From assembly GCA_964645775.1 (NCBI GenBank), contig CAZYBU010000006.1, forward strand, positions 60,613 through 124,612: a stretch of DNA of 64,000 bases, in the 5' to 3' direction. The DNA comes from CAZYBU01 sp964645775. Lineage in GTDB: Bacteria > Spirochaetota > UBA4802 > UBA5550. The translations under genes were made by a program, and so were the position numbers. Of this stretch, positions 1 through 9,242 are shown piece after piece. Numbering within the stretch: the stretch's first letter is position 1; the number at the start of each line of letters is the position of its first letter. Below the pieces are notes generated by a model, which was given only the letters and a program-made list of their open reading frames with translations, ran no database searches and was not told where the DNA came from.

Positions 1-2472
1 GACTATAGATCAATTTTTGGCTCTCTGCTTTTTATCGTTCTGATCCTGGTGCCGGAGGGCCACGGCGAATCCGCCAGCCTTAACCTCTTTGCCGGTTTCG
101 GTAAAAAGAGCATTGGAAAGAACCTGGAATACTATGAAGACAGAGAGAGTAAACTAACCATCGATGATATCCTGCGGCAAGAGGAAGTGCTCCCCTTTAC
201 CCGAAACGACTCAAGCCGTCCCTCCTTCGGTTATAGCCGTTCAACCTTCTGGTTTCGCTTTACTACCACAAATTCCTCCTGGAAATCCCTGCCCTGGGTC
301 CTTGAGATCGATTATCCCCTCCTTGATGACGTGAGGGTCTATTCCGTAAGGAAAGGTGAAGTGACAGAGAGACGGAGAGGAGGGCTGACGTATGAAAGCC
401 GCCCGGTCCGCCCGCGTTCACCCGCTATTCTCTTTCATTTGGAGCAACCTCCCGGTGAAAAAACGACATGGTATGTTTCAATTCATTCCCGGAGTTCTCT
501 AAACTGTTCCATGATACTGTGGGAAGAACCGGAATTCCTTCGACATTCCCAGATATCTCATCTCTGGTACGGTTTTTTTTACGGCGCGATTATCGTGATG
601 GTTCTGTACAATCTGTTTCTCTTCGGTTTTTTGAGGGAACGAAGTTATCTCTACTATTCACTCTTTTTCTTTTCGCTGGCTGTAATGCACGCTTCCATGA
701 GCGGGCATTTACAGTTCCTGACTCACTCCGCGAGCCATCACCTCACTCATTTCAGTACTCTCTCTTCGGTCTGCTTCGCGATCATTTTGATTATTCTCTT
801 CTCACGGTCATTTCTGGATCTCGCAGGGCAGGTCCCAATGATGAGCAGGATCCTATCGGCGATCATGGTGCCCTCAGTGTTGCTTATGCTTCTTTATCCG
901 ATCATAGGGTACAGGATTGCGATCCAGGCGGTTATCACTCTGGCTATAATCACGGCCGTACTTCTCTCCCTGGTATCCGTTGTCGTAATGCTGAGAAAAT
1001 ATCGTCCGGCACGGTTTTACGTCTTCGCCTGGAGCGCCTTCTGGTTCGGTTCCGTGGTGCTCGGCCTGAAACTTTTCGGAATCATTCCTGACAGTGGAAT
1101 GGTAGAGATCTTCCATCGCGGCTCTGCCCTCCTTGTCATGATTCTCCTGGCCATGGGCCTGGCGGACAGAATACATTTTCTCAGGTTTGAACTGGAAGAC
1201 CTCAACGAGAAGCTTGAAGACAGAGTAACACAGCGCACGCGGGAACTGCACAGCGCCTTAGATGTCCTGAGAAAAAAAGATATCATGATTCAGCAGGAAT
1301 TTGAACTGGCAGGGAACATTCAGAGAGGCATACTGCCCCAGACACCCTTTACCCATGAGGGTGTGACCGTGGACGCCTTTTACCGGTCCATGCTCCAGGT
1401 GGGGGGAGATTTCTACGATATCTTTCGGATGCAGGGAGGTTTCCTCGGCATCCTTATCGCTGACGTATCGGGTCATGGAATGCCAGCCGCCTTTATTACG
1501 GCCCTGGCAAAAATCAGTTTTTCCGAGGCAATCCAGCGTTATCTTTTTCCGGCGGATATTTTTGTTCATGTCAATAATGACCTGATACAGGCCATCAAGA
1601 CCGATGATTTTGTTACCGCTTTTTTCCTGGTTATAAGTCCTACCCGTGAGATATTTTATACTAACGCCTCACACCAGATGGGTATTCTCTATCGCAGAAA
1701 AAGGGATGAAATCGATCTTCTGGACACGGAGGGGCTTCTTCTCGGATTCAGTCACGAAGCCAATCCGATGTATCAGGATGGCATAGACGCGCTGGAATTC
1801 GGTGACAGGGTCATTCTTTATACGGACGGCATCACGGAAGCTAAAAGCGTCGGGGGAGAGAACTTTTCCGAGGAACGGCTCATGGAACTTGTCCGGGAGA
1901 CCTCATCCTGCCCGGTGACCGACGCCCGGGAGCGCATTATTCAGAACTGGCAGGAGTTCACAAGCGGCACCGAGCAGAAGGATGACATAACCCTGATCAT
2001 CATCGAGATTGATCCCGCCTATGAAAAACTCGCGGAGTTACGGACCACCGGTTTCCATTTGCTGAACGAGGGGCGGTATCCTGAAGCTATCGAAGTGCTT
2101 AACCGGGCCCTCTCCATCAACCAGGAGGACGAGCAGACCAACCTTTTCCTTGGTGAAGGGAACCTTAATGATGGGAACTATGACAGGGCCATAATGCATT
2201 TTGAACGATATATCAGCCATAACAAGTACGACGCCAAGGTATGGCTTCATCTTGCTCAGTGCCAGTATCACCTGGGACGATATGAAGAAGCCCAGAATTC
2301 ATCCCGGAAGGCGATCCAGATTAAGAATAACTTCGTGGAGGCCCTTGAAGTCCTGGCGCGGTCGAACGAAGCGCTTGGGAAAAGGGAAGCCGCAAGAACG
2401 CACTGGATTCGTATACATCAGATAGACCCGGCACACGCTGAAGCAAGCCGCTGGCTTGAGGATGAAAAATGA
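1..2472 (+). CDS. 7TMR-DISM receptor with SpoIIE phosphatase and TPR repeats (5' end outside window)
   Basis: The frame is open from base 1, with hydrophobic residues of a probable signal peptide before the GTG at 49, so the gene starts upstream of the window. Residues below count from that GTG. Order: periplasmic 7TMR-DISMED2-like domain (about 30-160), seven membrane segments (about 170-375), coiled coil (about 375-420), PP2C/SpoIIE phosphatase (about 425-650) and TPR repeats (about 665-800). The phosphatase keeps its metal-binding motifs: GGDFYD, ADVSGHG, YTDGITE and DDITL. By family it should be a membrane receptor that dephosphorylates a Ser/Thr-phosphorylated partner such as an anti-sigma-antagonist. 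The partner is not visible here. The next gene overlaps its stop by 4 bp. Confidence 0.88.
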   Translation, partial: DYRSIFGSLLFIVLILVPEGHGESASLNLFAGFGKKSIGKNLEYYEDRESKLTIDDILRQEEVLPFTRNDSSRPSFGYSRSTFWFRFTTTNSSWKSLPWVLEIDYPLLDDVRVYSVRKGEVTERRRGGLTYESRPVRPRSPAILFHLEQPPGEKTTWYVSIHSRSSLNCSMILWEEPEFLRHSQISHLWYGFFYGAIIVMVLYNLFLFGFLRERSYLYYSLFFFSLAVMHASMSGHLQFLTHSASHHLTHFSTLSSVCFAIILIILFSRSFLDLAGQVPMMSRILSAIMVPSVLLMLLYPIIGYRIAIQAVITLAIITAVLLSLVSVVVMLRKYRPARFYVFAWSAFWFGSVVLGLKLFGIIPDSGMVEIFHRGSALLVMILLAMGLADRIHFLRFELEDLNEKLEDRVTQRTRELHSALDVLRKKDIMIQQEFELAGNIQRGILPQTPFTHEGVTVDAFYRSMLQVGGDFYDIFRMQGGFLGILIADVSGHGMPAAFITALAKISFSEAIQRYLFPADIFVHVNNDLIQAIKTDDFVTAFFLVISPTREIFYTNASHQMGILYRRKRDEIDLLDTEGLLLGFSHEANPMYQDGIDALEFGDRVILYTDGITEAKSVGGENFSEERLMELVRETSSCPVTDARERIIQNWQEFTSGTEQKDDITLIIIEIDPAYEKLAELRTTGFHLLNEGRYPEAIEVLNRALSINQEDEQTNLFLGEGNLNDGNYDRAIMHFERYISHNKYDAKVWLHLAQCQYHLGRYEEAQNSSRKAIQIKNNFVEALEVLARSNEALGKREAARTHWIRIHQIDPAHAEASRWLEDEK

Positions 2473-3023
2473 GACGAGCTCTACTGGCTTTGCTCTCCCT
2501 CTTGATTTTTGCCGGGATAGATGAACCCCGAATGCCGGTGATACCTGAGGTGGAGGATGACTCAGAAGAAAAAGTGATTTATCGACCTTGCATTGTGGAA
2601 CGGGAAGGATTTTCTGCCGTCAAGACCCGTTGCGAGGTTTTGAAAGCCCCCATGCGGGAGGGATACTGTGAGAGTAACAGGCTTGCTTCCCTTTCGCTCG
2701 AGAAGGTTGCATCTGTTTCATACCGTGCCTGGAAGTGGGAGCCTCTCCGGGGCGCCACGTACAGATTTCTTCCCGCAAGGGTTGAGGTGACCCTTGCGGA
2801 TGGTAATGTTCTATGTTTACGGGGAGGGCCCCGGAAGTGGAAGACGGAGAAAGGCACCTATTATGCCTATTTTTACTCCGATGTCAATGAGAGGAAAAGG
2901 ACCGGAAAGTTACGGGAGACCCCCCTCAGGGGGACCGTGACCCGGGTGACCTTCTCTTCTGAAAAGAGGGAACTCAATCTTGATTTCTGGCCCTTTACCA
3001 GGGGAAGTGGCAAAGAAAAATAG
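2469..3023 (+). CDS. Hypothetical secreted protein coupled to the upstream receptor
   Basis: 184 residues. The ATG overlaps the TGA of the receptor gene (ATGA), so the two are probably translated together. The N-terminus has a short hydrophobic leader (about residues 3-17), suggesting export. The body has several cysteines, a beta-rich pattern and a basic tail. I do not recognise a family. Being co-transcribed with a 7TMR-DISM phosphatase, it may be a periplasmic accessory of that receptor, which is inference only. Confidence 0.7.
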   Translation: MRRALLALLSLLIFAGIDEPRMPVIPEVEDDSEEKVIYRPCIVEREGFSAVKTRCEVLKAPMREGYCESNRLASLSLEKVASVSYRAWKWEPLRGATYRFLPARVEVTLADGNVLCLRGGPRKWKTEKGTYYAYFYSDVNERKRTGKLRETPLRGTVTRVTFSSEKRELNLDFWPFTRGSGKEK

Positions 3024-3133
3024 CTTTATCAGTGGAACGCCAGACTGTATTCTTTCTACGATATGGATTATGTATTAAAAATATGTTGTCAGAAATGGTT
3101 ACGTCTGGTTTTTTACCGGTATAGAGGTGTACT

Positions 3134-5905
3134 ATGGCTTCCAGAAACTCATCCCCACCTGTAAAAATTCTTCTTGTGGAAGATGACAGTACCACAGCCA
3201 GCACTATTACATCGTTTCTTGAGGACCTGGGATACCAGGTAGCCCCGGTCATAAGCAGGGGAGAAGACGTCCTTTCATCCATTGATCTCCTTCGACCGGA
3301 TTGTATCCTTATGGATATTCAGCTTGAAGGGGATATGGATGGCGTGGAAACAACGGAAGAATTACGTCACAGGTACGATCTCCCGGTCATTTACCTCACC
3401 ACCAGCGAAGAAGACAGGACTTTCCACCGGGCAAAGATTACCGAACCTTACGGTTACCTGGTTAAGCCGGTTGATAAAGGGGACCTCCACAAGGCCATCG
3501 AGATATGTCTCTACAAGCACAGGCTGGATCAGAAGCTCAGGGATTCCGAAGAGAAATTCCGTACCCTGGTCCAGGGGATGCCTGATATTGTCTACAGACT
3601 GGACGAAGAGGGACGTTTCGTTTTTGTAAGTGAAAACATTCGTGAGCTCGGTTATGAACCGGAAGCCCTGATTGGAATGCACTATGCCGCCATCCTGCAC
3701 CCGGAAGAGGTTGAGAAAGTCAGCAGGCCGACTGTCCTGGAAAAATACCGGAACCGCCTCACCGGGGACGAGGAGAGCCCCCTCCTCTTTGATGAACGAC
3801 GAACAGGGCACAGAAAGACAAGAAACCTGACGGTGCGACTTCTGGGGGGACAGGAGGAGAGTTGTTCTCCACCCTGCTATCTGAGTCGGGTCGATTCTAT
3901 TGGTCTCTTCAATCGGGACATTACCTACAGGGAGAAGAAGTTCGTGGGTACCTTCGGGGTCATTTCTCGCATTCGTACGGAAGGTCAGGGAGAGGAACGG
4001 GACCACGAAGATGATGAGAATGATTCGATCCTTATCGCCAACGTGAGCCGTTCCGCGGAAGTGGTCTTCAAGGTGGACAGAAATGGGCGGTTCCGCCATG
4101 TCAGCGATTCAATACGGCAGCTCGGGGTGGAACCGGAAAGCCTCATCGGGAAAGACTTCCGGCAGGTCCTGGGTATCGAATCCCTCCAGGGAGAGGAGGT
4201 TTCGATGGATGCCGCCCCTGAAAAAGAAAAGCATAGATGGGGAGAGGTGAACTCCACAGGATATTACGAGGATACGGATATCCCGGCCGGCGATCGCTTT
4301 GGAGGGACCATAGGAGTTATCCGGGATGTCTCCAAGAGGAAACAGATGGAAGAGCAGTTCGTGAAGATCGCCCTGGAATGGGAGCAGACATTTAATTCCA
4401 TAGGTGACTGTATCTCAATCCATGACAGGGACTTCAATATCCTCCAGGCCAACCGGGCCTTCAAAGAGCTCATGAATCTTGATGATGACATGTTTCCCCT
4501 GGGTCCCTGCCACAGGATTGTTCACGGCACGGAGACCCCCGATCCTGACTGTCCCCTGGTAGAGTGCAGGGAGAGGGTTGCGACGGTCACCAGAGAATTT
4601 TTCGAGCCTCGTCTGGAACGTTATCTGGAAGTGACGGTTTCGCCGGTCCGGGACGATACGAATGAGATAACCGGATTCGTCCATGTCATGAAGGACATTA
4701 CTCCCAGGAAGAACGCTGAGAGAGAACTGGGGAAAGCCCTTGAGGAGGCGGAGAAGGCGAGCGAATCGAAGAACCTCTTCATGGCGCAGATGAGCCATGA
4801 TCCGCGGACACCCCTGAATGGAATTATCGGATTCACGGAACTCCTTATGGATATGGAAGAGGATGGGGAAAAAGGGGAGATGCTTGAGCACATCCGGGAA
4901 TCGGGAAGAACGCTCCTCGAACTTATCAGTGAAATTATCGACATCTCCAGGATAGAATCGGGGGCCCTTCGCCTTACACCCCGACCCTTCCGGCTGAAAC
5001 GGTTTCTTGAAAAGGTGGTCAGCCGGTTTTTCCTGGCGGCCAGGGAGAAGGATATCGAGCTTCTTTTTCATGAGATGCCGGAGGAGGATCAGACGGTTTT
5101 CGGGGACCAGGTCAGGATCGAGCAGGTTATTACCAACATAATCAATAACGCCATTAAATTCACGGACAGGGGAATGGTCGAGGTCCTTGCCTCGGCTCAT
5201 CCTGAGGGTGAGGAGAGGATCAGCCTGACTGTGGGTGTCCGGGACACCGGTATGGGAATTCCCTCGGACAAAGTGGAGCGGGTCTTTGACAGGTTCTATC
5301 AGGCCGAGGAGGGTCACGAGGAGGGTCAGACCATTCACAAGGGGGCAGGATTGGGGCTCTCTATCGTGCAGAAGCTTGTCTATCTCATGAACGGCACCAT
5401 ACACCTGGAGAGTAAAGTCGGGGAAGGGACAACGATTACGGTCAGTCTTCCCCTGGAGAAGCTCGGTGATCATGAGGAGCCCGATGAGACTGGAGTTGTA
5501 ATCGATGAATCCCTGATATCCCGGTCTCACCGCATTCTCGTGGTGGAGGATGAACCTGTCAACAGGGCTCTCCTGGAGAAGGTCCTGACCGTGGGCAACT
5601 GGATTGTGGAGACGGCGAGCGGGGGGAAAGAGGCCCTGGATAAGATCGAGGAAGGAGACTATTCCCTGGTCATAACGGATATTAATATGCCGGAAATGAG
5701 CGGGTATGACCTGACCCTGCACATTCGTAACCGTGAAAGGGAGGAAGATATAAAAAAACTGCCTATCGTGGCTTTCACGGCTCATGCCATGGAAGGGGAC
5801 AGGCAGAAATGCATGGAGCTGGGAATGGACGGTTACCTTTCCAAGCCCATACATCGTAAGAACCTCTTCACCCTCCTGGAATCAATCCTGGGAGAGAACA
5901 GGTGA
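3134..5905 (+). CDS. Hybrid histidine kinase REC-PAS(x3)-HisKA-HATPase-REC
   Basis: 923 residues, no membrane segment, so cytoplasmic. It opens with a receiver domain (about 10-130, acceptor Asp61 in LMDIQL), then three PAS-like sensor domains (about 140-535). HisKA has His554 in the unusual H-box MSHDPRTPLNG, where most relatives have EL or DI in place of DP. An ATPase domain follows (N box near 664, GMGIP) and a second receiver (about 799-918, Asp849 in ITDINMPEM). Start ATG 3134 is preceded by GAGGTG. It overlaps a small downstream membrane ORF by 4 bp. The leading receiver suggests input from another kinase. Target unknown. Confidence 0.9.
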   Translation: MASRNSSPPVKILLVEDDSTTASTITSFLEDLGYQVAPVISRGEDVLSSIDLLRPDCILMDIQLEGDMDGVETTEELRHRYDLPVIYLTTSEEDRTFHRAKITEPYGYLVKPVDKGDLHKAIEICLYKHRLDQKLRDSEEKFRTLVQGMPDIVYRLDEEGRFVFVSENIRELGYEPEALIGMHYAAILHPEEVEKVSRPTVLEKYRNRLTGDEESPLLFDERRTGHRKTRNLTVRLLGGQEESCSPPCYLSRVDSIGLFNRDITYREKKFVGTFGVISRIRTEGQGEERDHEDDENDSILIANVSRSAEVVFKVDRNGRFRHVSDSIRQLGVEPESLIGKDFRQVLGIESLQGEEVSMDAAPEKEKHRWGEVNSTGYYEDTDIPAGDRFGGTIGVIRDVSKRKQMEEQFVKIALEWEQTFNSIGDCISIHDRDFNILQANRAFKELMNLDDDMFPLGPCHRIVHGTETPDPDCPLVECRERVATVTREFFEPRLERYLEVTVSPVRDDTNEITGFVHVMKDITPRKNAERELGKALEEAEKASESKNLFMAQMSHDPRTPLNGIIGFTELLMDMEEDGEKGEMLEHIRESGRTLLELISEIIDISRIESGALRLTPRPFRLKRFLEKVVSRFFLAAREKDIELLFHEMPEEDQTVFGDQVRIEQVITNIINNAIKFTDRGMVEVLASAHPEGEERISLTVGVRDTGMGIPSDKVERVFDRFYQAEEGHEEGQTIHKGAGLGLSIVQKLVYLMNGTIHLESKVGEGTTITVSLPLEKLGDHEEPDETGVVIDESLISRSHRILVVEDEPVNRALLEKVLTVGNWIVETASGGKEALDKIEEGDYSLVITDINMPEMSGYDLTLHIRNREREEDIKKLPIVAFTAHAMEGDRQKCMELGMDGYLSKPIHRKNLFTLLESILGENR

Positions 5906-6024
5906 AAACCGTGATGTTACTGTTCATCCTTGCGGTATCCTGCATGGCCCTTTTTTTTCTGATCTACGGTCTTTTCCGCAGAAAGGAATCGGGTATTATC
6001 TCTTTTTTTATCCACGGATCATGA
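5902..6024 (+). CDS. Small single-span membrane protein
   Basis: 40 codons from a GTG that overlaps the kinase stop (GTGA). The product is a hydrophobic helix (about residues 4-24) followed by a short basic stretch (FRRKE) and a short tail, i.e. a single-pass protein with a positive cytoplasmic edge. Too short for homology-based naming. The overlap favours translation coupled to the kinase, but it could be a chance reading frame. Confidence 0.4.
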   Translation: MKTVMLLFILAVSCMALFFLIYGLFRRKESGIISFFIHGS

Positions 6025-6087
6025 TGGAAAATGTAATTTACGGAAGGATGGTTTTTGTTTCTGTATCACAGGCTATGAGGATTATCG

Positions 6088-6537
6088 ATGAAAATTTGTT
6101 TTTTCGCTCTCTGTACTGCTGGTCTTCTCACCGTCGGAGGTTGCGGTAATATGGAAAAGAACCGGATCGGAATGAAAGATGGGGCCTTTCTCCCCTGTCC
6201 ATCCTCACCCAACTGTGTCTCATCCATGGAGAAGGGGGAGGCGTATATTGAACCCCCCGGATACAGCGGTATGGAACGGCAGGAAGCCCTCGATCTGCTG
6301 ATCGAAGAACTAAAGGTGCGTAAAGAATGTAAAGAGCTAAATGTGGATGGTTTTTATGTGCACGCTGTCTTTGTCACATCCCTTCTCCGTTTCCGTGACG
6401 ATGTGGAATTTTACCTGCCGGCTGATGAAAAGGTGATCCACTGGAAATCGGCGTCGAGGGTAGGCTATTCAGATATGGGGACCAACAGGAAACGACTGGA
6501 GAAGCTAAGAAAGGACCTGGCTTTTCTCCTGGAATAG
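6088..6537 (+). CDS. DUF1499 family lipoprotein
   Basis: 149 residues with a lipoprotein leader ending in a VGGC lipobox (Cys about residue 19), so it should be lipid-anchored. The body matches the DUF1499 pattern: PCPSSPNCVSS near the start, a central segment on reading out a lipid- or light-exposed fold (FVTSLLRF), and the closing IHWKSASRVGYSDMGTNRKR. DUF1499 proteins have no settled biochemical role. TGAGGA lies ahead of the ATG. Confidence 0.82.
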   Translation: MKICFFALCTAGLLTVGGCGNMEKNRIGMKDGAFLPCPSSPNCVSSMEKGEAYIEPPGYSGMERQEALDLLIEELKVRKECKELNVDGFYVHAVFVTSLLRFRDDVEFYLPADEKVIHWKSASRVGYSDMGTNRKRLEKLRKDLAFLLE

Positions 6538-6562
6538 CTCTTTCTACGCTTAAAATTATCTC

Positions 6563-6593
6563 TTGACAGAATATGCTTAACCGGGGCTATGTT
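6563..6593 (+). promoter_or_regulatory. Probable sigma-70 promoter for the DUF4321 gene
   Basis: TTGACA at 6563-6568 and TATGTT at 6588-6593 (19-bp spacing; GCTATG at 17 bp is the alternative). The predicted transcript would begin about 6600, just before the GAAGGA ribosome site (6605-6610) and the ATG at 6616. Confidence 0.5.
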
Positions 6594-6615
6594 TACCCGG
6601 CAGTGAAGGATTCGC

Positions 6616-6852
6616 ATGACTTTTGAAAAGAGTAATTTCGGATACTTCCTGGCGTTCATGCTTGTCGGGGCTCTCCTCGGGGCAGCCCTGGGAAGTCTAC
6701 TGGTAAGCGTGGTTCCCGGCCTCTCGGTAATCACAAGGAACCTGACCGGGCCGCTGGGTATACAACTGGAAATAATAACCTTTCAGGTTCGATTAAATCT
6801 TTCGGCTATTGCCGGCCTTGTGGCGGGCATAATACTGTTCCGTAAGGTTTAA
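6616..6852 (+). CDS. DUF4321 family small membrane protein
   Basis: 78 residues with two hydrophobic segments (about 11-33 and 60-76) separated by a short loop. Glycine-rich first helix with GALLGAALGSLL. The layout agrees with DUF4321 proteins, small two-span membrane proteins of unknown role. ATG 6616 follows GAAGGA at a good distance and a candidate TTGACA promoter. Confidence 0.7.
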   Translation: MTFEKSNFGYFLAFMLVGALLGAALGSLLVSVVPGLSVITRNLTGPLGIQLEIITFQVRLNLSAIAGLVAGIILFRKV

Positions 6853-6905
6853 GGCCGTTCTTGCGGCTATCAAATCCCGGCATAGAATTCCGGGAGAGTG
6901 TAAAT

Positions 6906-6947
6906 CGGTCCATGGGACCGGTTGCTTCTTCCCCTGTGAAAAGCAAC
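6906..6947 (+). promoter_or_regulatory. Two stacked hairpins in the rpsB leader
   Basis: CGGTCC (6906-6911) pairs with GGACCG (6915-6920), and GTTGCTT (6921-6927) pairs with AAGCAAC (6941-6947), giving two adjacent hairpins 70-110 bases before rpsB. Ribosomal protein S2 is known to control its own leader in other bacteria. That this one works that way is inference. Confidence 0.4.
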
Positions 6948-7014
6948 GAATAATCTTATACCAGGGTACGGTTGAAAAGGCCGGCCCAAGAATGGCATGT
7001 AGGGGGTATGAACA

Positions 7015-7842
7015 TTGTCTATTGTATCAATGAAAGCCTTGCTTGAATCCGGTGTCCATTTCGGTCACCAGACACGTCGCTGGAACCCGAAGATGAATCA
7101 GTTCATTTTCACGGCCCGTAACGGTATCCACATTATCGATCTTCAGAAGACCATGCAGAGGGTCAAGATAGCCTATGAATCCATGCAGGACCTTGTGGCG
7201 GATGGTGGGAAAGTCCTTTTCGTGGGAACCAAGAAACAGGCCCAGTCTGCTATCGAAGAATACGCCAGGAAATGCGGGATGTACTGGGTTTCGGAACGGT
7301 GGCTGGGCGGATTCCTGACCAACTTCCAGACCGTCAGCCATTCCATTCGGCGTCTCCATGACCTTGAGAAGATGCAGGAGCAGGACGTTTGGGACGCCGA
7401 AACCAAGAAGGAACGCCTGGAGCTGTCACGTGAGCTGGAGAAGAAGGACAAGGTCTTTTCAGGAATAAAGGAGATGACACGCCTTCCTGACGCCCTTTTC
7501 ATTATCGATCCCAAAAGGGAAGCCATCGCTGTTAACGAGGCCAAAAAACTCGGTATCACTATCTACGCCGTTGTCGACACAAACTGTAACCCGGACGAAA
7601 TCGATTTTCCCATACCGGGGAATGATGACGCTATCCGGGCCATTGCCCTTTTCCTGGATATTATGTCCCGGGCCGTGATCGAAGGCCAGAGCGGAGGCCA
7701 GGAAGGCAGTGAAGGCGGGTATGAAGAGGAAGAAGGCGAGTATGAAGGCGATGATGAAAGCGGGGATGAAGGCGAGGATGAAGAGGAAAAGTCAGAGCAT
7801 GAAGAGAAATCGGAATACGGGGAAGACAATCACAACGAGTAA
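7015..7842 (+). CDS. rpsB: 30S ribosomal protein S2 with long acidic C-terminal tail
   Basis: 275 residues. The start chosen is TTG 7015, eight bases after AGGGGG (7001-7006), giving the canonical opening MSIVSMKALLE. No ATG fits both frame and ribosome site. The first ~220 residues are standard S2 (GVHFGHQTRRWNPKM, FVGTKKQA, ERWLGGFLTNF, DTNCNPDEIDFPIPGNDDA). The last ~50 residues are an unusual low-complexity tail of Glu, Asp, Gly, Ser and Tyr. First gene of the rpsB-rseP operon. S2 is a late-assembling 30S protein needed for S1 binding. Confidence 0.97.
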   Translation: MSIVSMKALLESGVHFGHQTRRWNPKMNQFIFTARNGIHIIDLQKTMQRVKIAYESMQDLVADGGKVLFVGTKKQAQSAIEEYARKCGMYWVSERWLGGFLTNFQTVSHSIRRLHDLEKMQEQDVWDAETKKERLELSRELEKKDKVFSGIKEMTRLPDALFIIDPKREAIAVNEAKKLGITIYAVVDTNCNPDEIDFPIPGNDDAIRAIALFLDIMSRAVIEGQSGGQEGSEGGYEEEEGEYEGDDESGDEGEDEEEKSEHEEKSEYGEDNHNE

Positions 7843-7891
7843 CAGCCGGAAGATTGTTGTATAAATACTTTTTATTTTCAAGGAGGAAGCA

Positions 7892-8488
7892 GTGGCCGAC
7901 ATAACGAGTGACATGATAAAGGAACTGAGAGGAAAGACCCAGGCCGGTATGCTGGATTGCAAGAAAGCGCTCCAGGAGACCGATGGAGATATGGAACAGG
8001 CTATTGAGCTCCTCAGGAAGAAGGGGATAGCCAAGGCCGCAAAGAAGATGGATCGGGAGGTCACAGAAGGTATCGTAACCTCTTATATTCACAGTAACGC
8101 CAAGATAGGCGTGCTCCTTGAGCTAAGGTGTAATACCGATTTTGTTGCCAAGAACGACGATTTTAAACAGCTGGCCTATGATCTGGCCATGCAGGTGGCA
8201 GCAGCCGATCCACTCTATATCGCACCTGAGGACGTGCCTGAAGACGTCATTGAAAAAGAGAAAGGTATTTACTCTGAGCAGATGAAACAGGAAGGCAAAC
8301 CGGAGAACGTCATTGAAAAAATAGTTGATGGCAAGATAAAAAAGTTCTACACTGAAATCTGCCTCCTTGAACAGCCCTTCATTAAAGATAATGAAAGGAT
8401 CATAAAGGATATTATCAAGGAGAAGATTACCACGTATGGTGAAAACATCGAGGTTGGACGATTCACCCGTTACCAGATAGGTTCCTGA
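7892..8488 (+). CDS. tsf: Elongation factor Ts, short form
   Basis: 198 residues from GTG 7892, six bases after a perfect AGGAGG (7881-7886). N-terminal UBA-like domain followed by the EF-Tu contact motif with TDFVAKN. It lacks the second dimerisation subdomain of the ~280-residue E. coli protein, as many bacterial EF-Ts do. It recycles EF-Tu-GDP to EF-Tu-GTP. Separated from pyrH by a single base. Confidence 0.97.
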   Translation: MADITSDMIKELRGKTQAGMLDCKKALQETDGDMEQAIELLRKKGIAKAAKKMDREVTEGIVTSYIHSNAKIGVLLELRCNTDFVAKNDDFKQLAYDLAMQVAAADPLYIAPEDVPEDVIEKEKGIYSEQMKQEGKPENVIEKIVDGKIKKFYTEICLLEQPFIKDNERIIKDIIKEKITTYGENIEVGRFTRYQIGS

Positions 8489-8489
8489 T

Positions 8490-9221
8490 ATGACCGCAGA
8501 CCAGGACAACGCCCCGCCACTTTACAAAAGAATTCTTCTCAAACTGAGTGGGGAGGCGTTGGCCGGTGAGGATCGGTTCGGTATCAGTGCCGATATCATT
8601 GGACGACTTGCCCTGGAAATTCGGGAGGCCCATGAAATGGGTATCCAGATCACCGTGGTGATCGGCGCGGGGAATTTTTTTCGCGGGGCCATGGGAGAGA
8701 AGCTGGGTATCAAGCGTACCACGGGCGATCATATGGGAATGCTGGCTACGGTGATGAACTCTCTGGCTCTCCAGAACGCGCTTGATCAGGTGGGCGTATC
8801 GGCCCGGGTTATGACCGCTATCGAGATGAACGAGGTGGCGGAACCCTATATCATTGAAAAGGCCGTTAGCCATCTCGAGAAAGGGAAGATAGTCATCGCT
8901 TCGGGTGGAACGGGCCATCCATATTTTACCACAGACACAGCCGCCAGCCTGCGGGGGGTCGAGCTGGGCGCCGATGTACTGCTAAAAGCAACCCGGGTTG
9001 ATGGAGTCTACACCGCTGATCCGGAGCTCGTTCCAGGCGCCCGAAAGATCGAATCCCTCGATTTTATTGATGTAATCCGTGATCAGCTTCGCGTAATGGA
9101 TTTAACGGCCATTTCCCTGTGCATGGAGAACGGCCTGCCTATTATCGTGTTCAATATGTTTGAGCCGGGGGCTCTCCGGAGTATTCTTGTGGGGGAGCCT
9201 GTCGGTACGAGAATCCGCTGA
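8490..9221 (+). CDS. pyrH: UMP kinase
   Basis: 243 residues, usual length for bacterial UMP kinase of the amino-acid-kinase fold. Visible signatures: LLKLSGEAL (phosphate loop), VVIGAGNFFRG, GTGHPYFTTDTAA, ADVLLKATRVDGVY and MDLTA. Phosphorylates UMP to UDP in pyrimidine synthesis. Starts one base after the tsf stop and is probably translated by coupling, since the ribosome site is weak. Confidence 0.97.
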   Translation: MTADQDNAPPLYKRILLKLSGEALAGEDRFGISADIIGRLALEIREAHEMGIQITVVIGAGNFFRGAMGEKLGIKRTTGDHMGMLATVMNSLALQNALDQVGVSARVMTAIEMNEVAEPYIIEKAVSHLEKGKIVIASGGTGHPYFTTDTAASLRGVELGADVLLKATRVDGVYTADPELVPGARKIESLDFIDVIRDQLRVMDLTAISLCMENGLPIIVFNMFEPGALRSILVGEPVGTRIR

Positions 9222-9242
9222 AGGAAGCAAAAGGAGTTATGT

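Noticed and set aside
4415..5854. 479-codon open frame on the minus strand
   Set aside because: Lies wholly opposite the hybrid kinase with its clear domain motifs. The antisense frame is open because of the kinase's codon bias.
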